From Exobasidium rhododendri (taxonomy: Eukaryota; Basidiomycota; Exobasidiomycetes; Exobasidiales; Exobasidiaceae): DNA of 64,000 nt. The translations under genes and the position numbers were made by a program. The stretch is taken from NCBI GenBank assembly GCA_026210745.1, contig CP110630.1, positions 5,766,001-5,830,000 of the forward strand. Direction: 5' to 3'. The notes below the pieces were generated by a model. That model had not been told where the DNA came from. It did no database searches and saw nothing but the letters and a program-made list of their open reading frames with translations. Below, piece after piece: positions 21,026 through 31,900 of this stretch (positions are counted from its first letter, which is position 1; each line of letters starts with the position of its first letter).

Positions 21026-22261
21026 TCAAGACTCCTTCTCTACTTCGTTTGTCTCAATGGAGGTATTGGAGCTGTACAGGCTGTTGTAAGCGCTGGTCTC
21101 CATCAAATCACTAGGGCTGTCTGAGCCGGTGGAAGAGCTGGCACCACTGAATTCCTGCTTGGGTTCCTCCTCATTGCTGGCTTTGGCCGACGGCTCGGCG
21201 TCTTGGACATACTTGACTACCACTGCAGGCCACGAGCGTAGGCGATAGGCATCCCACCACCACTGATGTGTGACCTCGTCCGAATCACCTGCTTTCAGTT
21301 GCGCTGTCCACGGTTTGTTGATTATGTACTGAATGGAAGGAAGAGAATATCAGCACCGCGACAAATCTAAGATCTCTTGCTCTCGACGTAGGCGTGTGCT
21401 TACTCACATGTACATTCTTGACCTCGTCATCTCTCCAGAGATTCTGGTGTGATGCACGCAGCTTCTTGAGACCGTTGTAGATGTACGATATGGGTGTGAA
21501 GCGACCACGATAAAAGTCTGCCAAGAAGTCCTGGTCGGGGAATCGATAGTTTTCAACGACAGGATCATTTTGAATTTGTCGTTCCATTTGATTCATGACT
21601 TCGTGTGAAGGTCTCAGGACCACAAGCCCACTGTTCAAGGAGTGATGCGTGGGGGGAGACTCCTCGGAGATGGTCATTCCTATTAATGTATGTTCAGGAT
21701 GTCGTTGTTGGGTGTAGGCGCAATTGGCGGGGATCCTACAGGAAAACGTCAATGCATGCACGTCTATCGCTTCCTGTCACATTGCAGCAAAGACACTCAC
21801 CACTCCTTCGGATAGTTTGGGTTCTTCGCGGGATTGCAGGTACAGGCAAAGGCGGCCTTGATGTGTCCTTCTTCCAGTGAATCGTCGAACAGCTCGTCCA
21901 TGTTTTTTCGAACAAGCATGTCAGAGTCCACCATTACTACCCTCTCATATTCTGTCAAGTCGAAAGCTCGCAATTTCGTCCAGACGTCTCCAAAGTGAGC
22001 AAAGGCCATATTCTTGTCGCCCTTGGAGTGACCAGGATGCAGCCTCTTGACCGGTCGAATAACACAACCGAGTGACGTAAGAGCGGCAAGAGCTTCTTCG
22101 CCGACATCGGAAGTGACCATTGCAATCAGTGGATAGTTTGAACCTTTGTGGTGTTGAGATCCTCCGAGTAAGGATTCAGCAAAGACGCCAACTCCAGGTA
22201 GATACTTCTCCCCCGTAACCAATGTGGCCCAGGCACTTCCTTGATGAGAAGACGAAGCCAT
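21026..22261 (-). CDS. Glycosyltransferase family 8 (glycogenin-like)
   Basis: Probable cytosolic or Golgi-facing nucleotide-sugar glycosyltransferase. Three exons 22261-21801, 21735-21408 and 21328-21026, 363 aa. GT8 landmarks: start AWATLVTGEKYLPGV, YPLIAMVTSDVGEEAL, the DxD metal site in RVVMVDSDMLVRKNMDELF, LNSGLVVLRPS, FPDQDFLADFY and, across the second intron, VHYIINKPW. The C-terminal tail of about 70 residues is serine- and glutamate-rich and probably disordered. No signal peptide or membrane segment is evident from the start at 22261; ATGs at 22303 and 22324 are possible alternatives. Glycogenin or galactinol-synthase-like activity cannot be told apart from sequence alone. Confidence 0.87.
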
Positions 22262-23324
22262 CCTAACTTCTTCTCTGTCGTCGCTCGGATTCCTAGATGG
22301 CATGTGTGCGATTACTGGCAGCAATAACGAGAGTCTGTCGTGTGAGCTTGTAAGAGGAAGAGGGAGGATGAGGTTGCGGAGTCAAAAATATTCGAATTGC
22401 TAAAATACAGAAACGTTCTTGGAACAGAAGATTGGTTCACAAGGATTCCCCCAAAAGAACGCGAAGCTGACAAAGTTTAATTAGCAACCGCGCACAGCTT
22501 TCCGCGATCGGACTATTACAAGAAATGAAGCAAATCGTGAGAGTAGTAGATCTGACATGTCTGTGCGCCTGCTTACTTAATTCACAGAATGTTCAGATTT
22601 GGGGCAAGTTCACAAGAAGATCTTGAAGGGTCCAGCTCGCAGTAAGTAGCATAATAGAGAGAGCAAGTCACAAGCGACCCAAGACATACGGATATGACGA
22701 ACGGTGGATATCATGATTGCGCAAGGTATATCCTATCCAAAGTGTTGCTCTAAGCCGCTTCAGCATGCTACAGACGCTGACGACCGAGAGCGTGAAGTGC
22801 GCACAAATGTGTGTGTGCAAGCGTGTGCTGCAGCTAAGTGTGTCATTGTGCATTGCCGCGTGAATAGATTGCGCAGTTGGTCTTGCCCTAATCTTTGAGC
22901 GTGGTGGAGTGACTAACGACTTTCAGTTTTCTGCAGGAAGAAAATGATTGCACGAGCTCTTCTTAGTCGAGGAAATCCACCTCTGGGCTGCGTAGGTCGA
23001 ATCTGCCGCCGTACTTGGCGAAAATTCCAGAAAAGTGCAATTTTCATTTCAGTACAGTACCGAACCTTTTTCGAAATCGATCTTTGACGTGAAAGGCTCG
23101 GTAGAATTCAGATGACATTACAAGATTGGTGATAGTTGATGATATCATTCGTGTATTTCCTCTCGCTTAGGCTAGGGTCTTCTTCCGCGTTTCCATCAGC
23201 GAAGAAGAAAGTACCGATAGGACAGACTGGGCTTGGGATGCAAAGAGAACTTCATAGAAATTGTCACTAGGCAGCCTTTCTTCCCTTACCCATCAGCAAC
23301 GCTTCCATCCAAAACGTAATAATT
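22262..23324. other. Intergenic, divergent promoter region (GT8 / small protein)
   Basis: About 1.06 kb with no supported gene; only short frames without family features. Confidence 0.45.
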
Positions 23325-23609
23325 ATGCAGACCACATTCGACGACAAGGTGGGCAACCCAGCCGATGACCAGGACCGAAGAGTCGACAACACAGTCAAGG
23401 CTACCAAGGGTGAAGAGCAAGTAGGAGGCGCTGCTGGACGCCAACAGGCAGCTAGCAAAGACCCTGCTGGTGAGTGGCCGCTTTTTCTTGCACATGCCAG
23501 ATGTATTCTCATCAGATCGTTACTCCACCCCGGCACAGACTACGACACGGCAGGCGCAGGAGGACCTGGATCGCAAGGCAGCAAGCCCATTCAAGACCCC
23601 GTTGTATAG
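23325..23609 (+). CDS. Small hydrophilic protein, unknown function
   Basis: Unrecognised. Exons 23325-23469 and 23539-23609 give 71 aa, rich in Gly, Gln, Asp and Lys, without cysteine or hydrophobic segments (starts MQTTFDDKVGNPADDQD, ends KPIQDPVV). Composition resembles small stress or LEA-like fungal proteins, which is inference. The 69-nt intron has good GTGAG and CACAG borders but is a multiple of three and has no stop, so unspliced mRNA would encode a 94-aa form containing a hydrophobic insert (FLAHARCILIRSLL). Confidence 0.55.
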   Translation: MQTTFDDKVGNPADDQDRRVDNTVKATKGEEQVGGAAGRQQAASKDPAGEWPLFLAHARCILIRSLLHPGTDYDTAGAGGPGSQGSKPIQDPVV

Positions 23610-23690
23610 ATCTAGACACTACAATCGAAATTTTAATACAGAGGTTTTGTCGGTCGTAGGTCGTGACTTGATCTTTCTCACACTGTCAAT

Positions 23691-24600
23691 CTAAGGTGTG
23701 GCGACGTTCCCCATAACCCTTTCCAGCGCTTCCTTATGATCCTGCGGCATCAGAATCTTGGTTAGTTTAGCATAGTCGTAGCAGACGTTGATGTGCTCGC
23801 TTGTGGTGACGATTGCTTTTTGAGATATGGAGTAGAGGCCTGTCTGAAGTGTGAATCGATCTCTGGAGAGTGGTGAGAGTGGTCTTGTTCCCACGACGAG
23901 CTGTGTTAGGATGAGGAATGGTCAGTAGATCAGAAGCGTGACTTTCTTTACCGGCTTACACACGCACAGTGTCCGGATATCTGCAAGTGTAGAGAGTGGG
24001 AAAAAGAGAATGGGAGAAAGTCACTTTGATGTTGGCACAATCTTCTGATCGTACGCCGAGTCCGACTCACACGACCGGGCGTTTGTATCGCATAGACACA
24101 GAGTGTAGGATAAAGCCTTCTCCCGTGCCTTTCAAAAGATCATTCTTCCTTTCTGGAGAGAATTGTGCTGCCATTGCCTTTTCTGCAAACTTGATTCGAG
24201 CACTCTCTACGAATCGGAGGTAATGAACATTATTGACATGTTGAAACTGGAAACAAGGGAGAAGGAATAGTGAAGGTGGCATAAGATACCAATGCAAGCA
24301 TCGTTGACTTAATGGACTTACCTGATCGTGATCGCCCCAACAGATGACTTGTATCCACAAGCTCGGTCCATGATAGCCCAATCTGATCATCTCTGCCTTT
24401 GCGTCAGTCAAAGTTTGGGCCATCTCCATCTCTTCATTATCATCTGCATCTTTCGTCTTGTTCCCTTCGGCAGAAAGAAGTGATGACCTTCTAGGTGAGC
24501 TGGAGGCGGCGAAAGAGGATGTGCTGGTCCCAAAGAGTCGTAGCAGAGGTAACGCATGGCGAGTGCGTATGGCGCCTCTTCCACACCGTAGCACGTTCAT
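23691..24600 (-). CDS. 4HBT-fold acyl-CoA thioesterase, probably mitochondrial
   Basis: Hot-dog fold thioesterase-like protein, 227 aa from four exons: 24600-24322, 24246-24071, 23980-23962 and 23900-23691. The hallmark WGDHDQFQHVNNVHYLRF (split by the first intron) contains the catalytic Asp of the 4-hydroxybenzoyl-CoA thioesterase family; RYKRPVVYPDTVRLVVGTRP and RDRFTLQTGLYS follow as the central strands. The third exon is only 19 nt. The N-terminus from 24600 (MNVLRCGRGAIRTRHALPLL) is basic, lacks acidic residues and looks like a mitochondrial presequence; an upstream ATG at 24678 would add 26 residues. Substrate chain length cannot be read from the sequence. Confidence 0.85.
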
Positions 24601-24848
24601 GAACACCACTTTGGAAGTTGTGCAGGATCCTTCCTTGTGGAGCTGGATGCAAGGGGACTTGAACGGCAATGGAAGCAAAGGTTAAATAGGCCCCCGCGAT
24701 CCGGATAAATCGCGTCAGGCATCAAAAGAGATCACAGCTTCATCCTATCGGAAGGGCAGTCAAGGCTTTCTATGCGGACAGTATATTGCAAGCAGACGGA
24801 ACGACGGATGTCTATGATAGTGTTATTACATGTAGATTTGACGTTTTC

Positions 24849-27248
24849 TCAACGAAATTCAGCAGAGGCGGCGTTACTTTTCAGCATCTTGACGTATTCC
24901 AAGCTTTCGTCCATGGCATCCTGGCCAGTAGACCAAAATCGCAGTCTAGTGGAGGGGGGCAGGTTGTGCAAGGCTTTACCCAACCGAACTTCAAACTCAT
25001 TCAAGGGCGTCGCTGTACCGTTGCCGGTGTTCAGACTTCCCTTCCGAATGATCTCCGTCGAGCGCCTGGCAATGGCCTTGGCGCCTGACGCTGCAGCAGA
25101 TGAAGTCGTCTTTGAAGCGGCATCGCCATCTCGCTGCTCCTGGAAATGAGCGGCTGGCGGTGATTGAATGGAGGATGGAATACTAGAAGCAAATGAGGTA
25201 TTTGCCATCGACTTTGCTGTTGAAGTCACGTTGCCGACATCTCGAATCCAGATCCCCTTCACTTGATGTGGTCTTTCCTTTGCCATTTCAGAGTAGATTT
25301 CGAGATCCATCTCGCCACTGTCACCGATGAAGATGAACTTCGACTTAGGAAAGTCGTCGAGACATCTTGATAGATTCTGTCTCTTTCTGGAGGCTGCAGG
25401 CTGGAGATAGGCTTGCAGCCAGGAAGTAGTCTTTGTCGGTGAAAAGTAATGTTTCAAAGCGAGATGACCACAAGGTAGTTGTGCGCTAGACAAGTAAGCT
25501 TTGACGATCCCATACATTTCTGCAGGTGCGTTGGTGACATAGTGGAACCCGTCCACCCGTCCTTCGAAGCACAGCCGATCATACCAATGCGTGACCCCAG
25601 CAATCTGCACTTCTTCGTAAGGGCGGACAAAGACGTTCCTGGTCACGATTCGAGAGCCTCCCAGCACTTCTGTGTGCCTTGCTGTGTCATCTACATCGCT
25701 TATCACTCGCACAGAACTACTTTCGTCATTGGCAACTCGCATCGATTGCCAATCCGATCGAATCAGTCCTCCGTCTTGCTCCTCTTCAGAAGACATACAG
25801 GCGCGCACTCGTAGGTACATGAGATCGGAGAGGCTGCGTCCTGTTGAAGCATGGTAGTGAGATATGTAGTGCGTCAGCTTGGCCTTCGAGATCGTCAATT
25901 CGGTCGAGAACACCCCGTTGGCGTCGGTTGTGAGATTCGTCATGGCTAGAAGGGGTGGCAGGTTAGAGACGTCTTCTTTCTCTTTTTCTCTTGAGCTGTA
26001 TTCATCCATTGACCATTCTTGATCTTTCTGTGACTGCTCCCCTTCGAATATGGGAATAATTTCGACAGTGACATTCTGATACGGTTTTCTGTACGTCCAA
26101 AAGCATCTTAATCGATGTTCCAATGTGGTCCAGAGACGCTCCACATCATCCCTCGTTCTGCTGGACCAGAAGGGAGATCCACCAAGCGGCCCTTGCCTGT
26201 TTGGCTCGTTTGACTGATCGTGAAGACGCTCCTCTTCTCTTCTCTCTTGTTCAGCCTCCTCCTGCATCTTTGTCTCCCAATTTTCATTAAGTGCGCCGTC
26301 GACAGGTATGGCGCCTACCGAATGTAGCACCTTCCCAATTGCCTTCTCCGGCGATCCCACCTTAAATGCCTGTTTGGTCAGTTTCTCTGTAAAGCCTTCT
26401 TCCTCGATGCCGTCTGCTGCTCGCGTTCGATCAGTAGAGGCGCTTCGAGGAATTCCGTATGGGACATCTGGGAAGAAGACTGCATCGTCCGTGTCTTCAT
26501 TCAGAGGTGAGGTCTTCAGATCGGCATTGTTCAGCCAAGGAGTCTGATGGGTACTTGTTGCAGTATCTGCAGAAGCTGGTTGTTGACGGGGAAGTCGAGG
26601 TAGATTGGCCATCTGTCGAACCATCTGATTGAAGACTCGCTGACTTGTCCCTACCGACTTAGGCCACATCTCAACAAAGCCGTCTATGCGGACATTGACT
26701 TCATCTTCGCTATTCTTGACTGCATACGTAGGGAGCAACACAGGTCGGTTGTGACCTGCGGGAGGAAGAGGAATGAGATTGTGCTTGCGATATTGAGCTT
26801 CTCGCTCCCCTTCATTTAGAGATGACGGTGCGGTCGATTTCTGCCTGGTCTTGTTTTTCATATCAGTCAGCAGCGTCCGCCCTCTATGAGCTCGAGATGC
26901 GGAGGAATGTGACTCATCGCCCGATGCAGAGGAAGGTGTCATTGAAGCGAGAGAAACAAAAGTGGCCGACTTCTGCCTGAGTTGTCGACCTATCCGTGCT
27001 ACAGACGATGGAGATGGAGTACCAGGGTCGTTTAGAGAAGACGAAGATGCAGAAGGTTCTCCATCTGAACCAGCTGTCGACGAGAGTGCAGTGACGCCTA
27101 CATCGAGTGCTTTTATAGCCCGATCTCGCAAGTTGAAACCAGTGATTGTCGTTCGCTTGGGTGGAGTCGTGTTGCCATTCCCTGGTCGTCTCGAGCCAGC
27201 GCGAGAAGAAGAAGAAGAAGAAGAAGAAGTCGAGGGTGGGTAACTCAT
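24849..27248 (-). CDS. APP1: App1-type phosphatidate phosphatase
   Basis: Mg-dependent phosphatidate phosphatase family linked in yeast to actin patches and endocytosis. No intron; 799 aa from the ATG at 27248 (MSYPPSTSSSS). The DxDxT catalytic motif is ISDVDDTA at about residue 518, followed by conserved YVTNAPAEMYGIV, LKHYFSP, FPKSKFIFIGDSGEMDLEIY and the RPHQVKGIWIRDVG block. The N-terminal region is serine-rich and low in complexity, then carries the App1 N-terminal domain (RKHNLIPLPPAG, VNVRIDGFVEMWPKS). The reading frame stays open upstream to 27392, so a longer N-terminus is possible. Divergent from the dehydrogenase gene with 396 bp between starts. Confidence 0.9.
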   Translation of the reverse strand: MSYPPSTSSSSSSSSRAGSRRPGNGNTTPPKRTTITGFNLRDRAIKALDVGVTALSSTAGSDGEPSASSSSLNDPGTPSPSSVARIGRQLRQKSATFVSLASMTPSSASGDESHSSASRAHRGRTLLTDMKNKTRQKSTAPSSLNEGEREAQYRKHNLIPLPPAGHNRPVLLPTYAVKNSEDEVNVRIDGFVEMWPKSVGTSQRVFNQMVRQMANLPRLPRQQPASADTATSTHQTPWLNNADLKTSPLNEDTDDAVFFPDVPYGIPRSASTDRTRAADGIEEEGFTEKLTKQAFKVGSPEKAIGKVLHSVGAIPVDGALNENWETKMQEEAEQERREEERLHDQSNEPNRQGPLGGSPFWSSRTRDDVERLWTTLEHRLRCFWTYRKPYQNVTVEIIPIFEGEQSQKDQEWSMDEYSSREKEKEDVSNLPPLLAMTNLTTDANGVFSTELTISKAKLTHYISHYHASTGRSLSDLMYLRVRACMSSEEEQDGGLIRSDWQSMRVANDESSSVRVISDVDDTARHTEVLGGSRIVTRNVFVRPYEEVQIAGVTHWYDRLCFEGRVDGFHYVTNAPAEMYGIVKAYLSSAQLPCGHLALKHYFSPTKTTSWLQAYLQPAASRKRQNLSRCLDDFPKSKFIFIGDSGEMDLEIYSEMAKERPHQVKGIWIRDVGNVTSTAKSMANTSFASSIPSSIQSPPAAHFQEQRDGDAASKTTSSAAASGAKAIARRSTEIIRKGSLNTGNGTATPLNEFEVRLGKALHNLPPSTRLRFWSTGQDAMDESLEYVKMLKSNAASAEFR

Positions 27249-27644
27249 TGCTGCTGTTGCTGTCAATAGTATCGTTGCTGTCGTTACGGGCTGATATGGA
27301 TTACTGATATGAGAGCGGTGCAGTCGAAGCATAGCTAGGCTAAGATCGTCTTCTCCCACGTCATGCTCTGCCCTTTGTCGAGCCAGCGGCAAAGAAGAGA
27401 CAAGTGATTCGGGCAGGGTTGGTCAATGCGAATTAATGTTCCCTTTTTACCCAGCGCAAATTCCCCGGCACGGCTTGGACAGGACTTGACCAATTCCCTC
27501 CCACGCGCGCTCCCCTCCACGCCTCGGGAATTCGCTCATCTTTGGACTGCCGTGCCCGCCATGCCAGAACTTTAACCCCGCCCTTTTGTTGATCTTGCTC
27601 GAGCGTTGCTTTGCGTACACACACACACACACAACCACAGCACG
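27249..27644. other. Divergent promoter, APP1 / SDR
   Basis: 396 bp between divergent starts. Carries an (AC)n microsatellite at about 27617-27632, immediately before the SDR start codon. Confidence 0.55.
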
Positions 27645-28857
27645 ATGCCAAAAGATGCGGCACCCGAGGTGATGCCTGAATTGGCAGCTTCTTCCATCTT
27701 TGACCTGAGCGGGAAGGTGGGACTAGTGACGGGGGGTGGAACAGGAATTGGAAAGATGATCGCAGCCACCTTCATTCGAAACGGCGCCAAGGTCTACATT
27801 GCATCCCGCAAGCTAGGCGACCTGAAGAAGCAAGCAGAGAGTCTCAGTAAATTATCACCACCCGGCAAGGTCGATGGCCCCGCTTGCATTGCCTTGGAGG
27901 CAGATGTCGGGTCAAAAGCCGGGTGCGATTCACTGGCTGCTCAAGTAAAGGAGAGGGAGTCCAAGCTGGACATTCTTGTCAATAATGCCGGACTCACATG
28001 GGGAGCGCCCATGGATGACTTTCCAGAAGCAAAAGGGTGGGACAAGACGTTTGCATTGAATGTCAAGTCTCAATTCTATTTGACAGTAGCGTGAGTTCAG
28101 TAAGAGGGGAAGGGCAAACGAGGTAGTTTGGCATACAGATACACCCTCTAATGTGATTGCGTCATCTCATCCCGCGGTCCCAGGCTCCTTCCGCTCCTCG
28201 AAAAGGATAAGACCAACGAGAGTGAGTGTGCTGCAAATTCTGTGAACCTGTCATCATCTCTGACGACTTCAACTTCCCACCCCGAAGAGCACGGCAGCGT
28301 TATCAACATTGCATCAGTGGCTGCCTTCACACCCATGGCAGAGTCTGGTCTCTCTGAGCCTGGTCATGGAACTTGGTCATGTGCGTGAAATGAGCTTTTA
28401 GGATTGCTTAAGATCTAGTCTCGATTCTCCCCAATGTGATATTCACTCTAGTCTTCTCTCTCTCCTGACAGATCAACCGTCCAAGGCTGCTTCTGTACAC
28501 CTGACGAGGACCATGGCGAACTCGCTGGCTGACAAGTTCGTCTTGGTAAACGCAATCTGTCCAGGGGTATTCCCAAGCAAGATGACTGCGTTTGGACTAA
28601 GTGAGAACAAAGACATCTTGGAAGGGATTCAGCCGACTGGAAGGGTAGGATCTCCTCAGGATATAGGAGGGGTCGCTCTGCTCTTGGCAAGTCGTGCAGG
28701 TTCTCACATGACGGGCAATGCAGTGAGTGCCGTTAGACAATGAAGTCGCTTCCTCTGATCCTGACTGATATTCCCCTCTTCCCCTCTTCCTCCTTTGCCA
28801 CGATGTCAGGTCGTCTTGGACGGAGGTCAGACGCTACAATTCACTGCTCGTCTGTAG
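27645..28857 (+). CDS. Short-chain dehydrogenase/reductase
   Basis: NAD(P)-dependent oxidoreductase of the classical SDR family, 291 aa. Five exons: 27645-28090, 28184-28221, 28288-28380, 28472-28722, 28810-28857. Cofactor loop TGGGTGIG, then NNAG, catalytic Ser in INIASVAA, and the active-site YQPSK whose Tyr codon is split by the third intron. The end VVLDGGQTLQFTARL is typical. The overall pattern recalls fungal 3-oxoacyl-reductase-like SDRs of the RhlG type; the substrate is not determinable. Exon 2 is only 38 nt. The stop is 94 bp from that of the ANL-bHLH gene on the other strand. Confidence 0.9.
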
Positions 28858-28951
28858 AGAGATAGTAATTGTGATACACCAAGTGTTATGCAATGCAACA
28901 TTATAAGAACAGCAACAATAGTACAGGATGGCGAAATTTTGGTTGTGTGAG

Positions 28952-31900
28952 CTAGTCTTCCAGCATTGCATCAGCAGGGGTTGTGGAAAGATGTGTGGAA
29001 GCGTCGAGAGCCAGTAAGGGCGGGCTGGCAAGAAGTGTGTCTGACGCCACACTCGAATGACTACTTCCAGGATCATGTTCACCCACGGTTGAGGATTCCG
29101 TCTCTGCCATCGTTATGGTGTTGTTCCGATGAGATTTTGTTGGCTTGGCCGTCTTACGAATGGCGCTCAAAGGTCGAAGAACCTCGGGTGAAGTGCTGAA
29201 ATTCAGCAGCAAATGTGCTTCTTGTGCAAAGGTGGAAGGTTGACGGTGTTGCAGGGAAGGTGATGCACTGGTGCCTACGTCGTCGTTGTGCACACGCTTC
29301 TCACTCGCGTCCAAGGACAGAGCAGGTCCAGGCAATTGCCACTCGTGGTGGTTGACAATGACGCTGCTGTATCTAGTGTGGCCGTTGTTTGATGATCTGC
29401 TGCTGCTCGAAGCGACGACACCTGCCTCTTTATCACGACTGCTGCCTGAGAGAGCCGAAGAGGGATTGCTTCCCCACCGTAAGATTGGCGATTCGGACGA
29501 AAGTGACATCATTGGCGAGGTGAGATTAGTGTATGCTGAAGAAGCGGAAGACATAGGAGTCGCCGTCGAGAACATGGGCGACTCGGAAGAAAGGCTCATG
29601 ACAGCAGGCGACCTAGCCAGACTGGATCGATCAGAGGAAATCGTGGATCGACGGGTAGTGAAATTGACCAGACCGAGCGTCTCGTCACTGAGCCTTTGCT
29701 TGACGTGCGGTCGAATGCCCTTCCACTCGGCCATCTCCAGGTGCGCTTCGGAGCCATCTTCGTCGTCTTCCTCTTCCTCTTCGTCATCTACTTCTTGCTG
29801 TCGTTTCTGCTGCTGCTGTGCCTCTTCCTCCACCTCCTCCTCTTCCTCCTCCTCCGCCGCCTCGCCTTCGTCCAGATCAAGCTTCTTGCGAGACGGAAAG
29901 ACGGACTTTGCGCCTGTCTCTAGTTCGTTGATGCGGTCTTGCAGCTCGTAAATGTACTCGATTGCGTGCGTCAAGACTTCCAGCTTGTGCAGTCCTAATT
30001 CATCTTCCTTTTCTCCTTCCTGACCCGCCTTCACCGGCTTCCTACGATTTCTTTTCCTCTTTCCCTTGGCAGTTCCGTTGCTCGGTGCAATCTCACCTGC
30101 TGCAATCCTCCTAGCTTCTTCCGCCTCTGCTACTTTTACCCTCTTTCGCTCTTCCACTTCAGCTACGCAAACTGGCACAATGGTACGCAGAGTTACTAGT
30201 CGATCGTTGATCTTCTCCCTCCGTCTCCTTTCGATCTGACTGTGTGTCGCCCGTCTCTTGCTGTCACGAACAGGCTTCTTTGAACTCGTCGATGAAGTGT
30301 TGCTCGCGGTACTGCTTTTACTCATGATCTTCGTAGCTAATTTGCCTGCTGTCTTTGCCTTTCGAGCGAGGTCGGACTTCTTGACGCTTGGTATGACGCA
30401 TGCCGAGTCGACAAAGAATCCCATCTGAGGTCCGCTACCTGATGAAAGCGAGAGAGGAGGAGCAGCGGCGGCGGCGAGGGACAACAGCCTCTCCACATCT
30501 ACTTTTCCTTTACTTGATCTTGGAACACTTGCAACAGCAGTGATGGTTCCCTTCCATTCGTCGAAATAGGAGTGATTACGAGAAGCATACGCAGTAAGGC
30601 CACGAACAACATCGCTTTTGTCGATTGGAGTCTGAACGGAAGAGACAAAGATCCGTAATCCTTCCTCCAGAATGAGCGCACAGCAGTCTGCAACCTGTGG
30701 CAGACAAGCGATGTCGTCTTCGAGATATGTACGTGGATCGAGGATAGGCGACCCGTAGGCCAATTCTAGCGAGCCGCCAGCGTTGATGATAGCCTTCTCT
30801 CCTACTTTGACGAGTTCGCCATCTACCCGCCTTTCTGCGCACGCCATCATCATTTGTCCTGCGATACAAAGCTGTCCACAGTGACCGGTGGACATAGACA
30901 TGCTTGTCTTCACATCAGTGATTGCAATACGGTGCAGAGGAGCTTGAAGACCGAGACGCAGACCCGACCGTGAACACTTCTCCAAGCAGAGTAGACCCGT
31001 CGAATGAAGGGGAGCATACGCGTTGAACAAACGAGCGCTCGGTAGAGCTTCCGTGAGAGCATTCTGACTCTTGAGGCCCACACCTGGCTGAAGGATCGCA
31101 ATGCTGGCTGGAGGGTTTGGTACTGGCATGTGTGTCTGTAGACGTTTGCACAGCTGCTGAACCTGACACCTCGTCAACCAGAGATGCGACGCCTGTTGAG
31201 ACAGAAGCATTTCAAGATTGCAGTCTGGAGGGTGGATTGAAGCCGATGTTGCGGTGTACAAGGGTGTGAAGATGGCGAGTGTGATGTTGGAGACAACGTG
31301 CACTGGTAGCAGGGGCATCGGTAAGCTTGACGTGTGACAGACGCCTTTCTACACACCGGGAAGTACTGAACTTACTTGGCAGGGCGCTAGAGAAGACTAT
31401 GTCTGGCCAGGAAGTAAGGCGCTGCTGCAATATAAGGCTCTCACTAGACACGATCCCTGCTACCAGTGAAGCATGACTGGCCTCATAGAAGTGCTCTCGA
31501 CTTTTTAGGAGGGGGGGGGCAAATATTCATAGTTGAGCTACGTGAATCTCACAAGGCAAGCGTGGCGATCAGTTGCAACTCACCCTGATTCCACGTCATC
31601 CTCTAGTAGGAGAATTGCCGGCCTGCGATGTGATGCCTGAATCGTCAAACTGAGCCGGGAGGAAATTTCTTTCTTATGATGGTGTGCACTGCCTTTCCCT
31701 TTCTGTGCCTCCAAAATAGACACGAGTGTAGGAGGAAAGGAAGAGGAGGAAGGCTTTGAGCCTGCCATTGATATAGTACACATTGGCAGATATAGAGAAG
31801 CGTGGACATTCTCATCAGCGAACAGAAGCTGTGGATGGGTTCGCTGTATGTAGTCGCCTGAGGGAGATCAGTGTCAGCTCTGGGCCCGAATACAACGCCG

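Noticed and set aside
29271-29951. 226-aa serine-rich plus-strand frame
   Set aside because: It lies antisense to the acidic and serine-rich tail of the ANL-bHLH gene; poly-Glu codons read as poly-Ser on the other strand.
31212-31451. 79-aa minus-strand open frame spanning the third intron of the ANL-bHLH gene
   Set aside because: Reading through the intron leaves the conserved frame; the GTAAGT...CTACCAG intron (31375-31303) restores it in phase.
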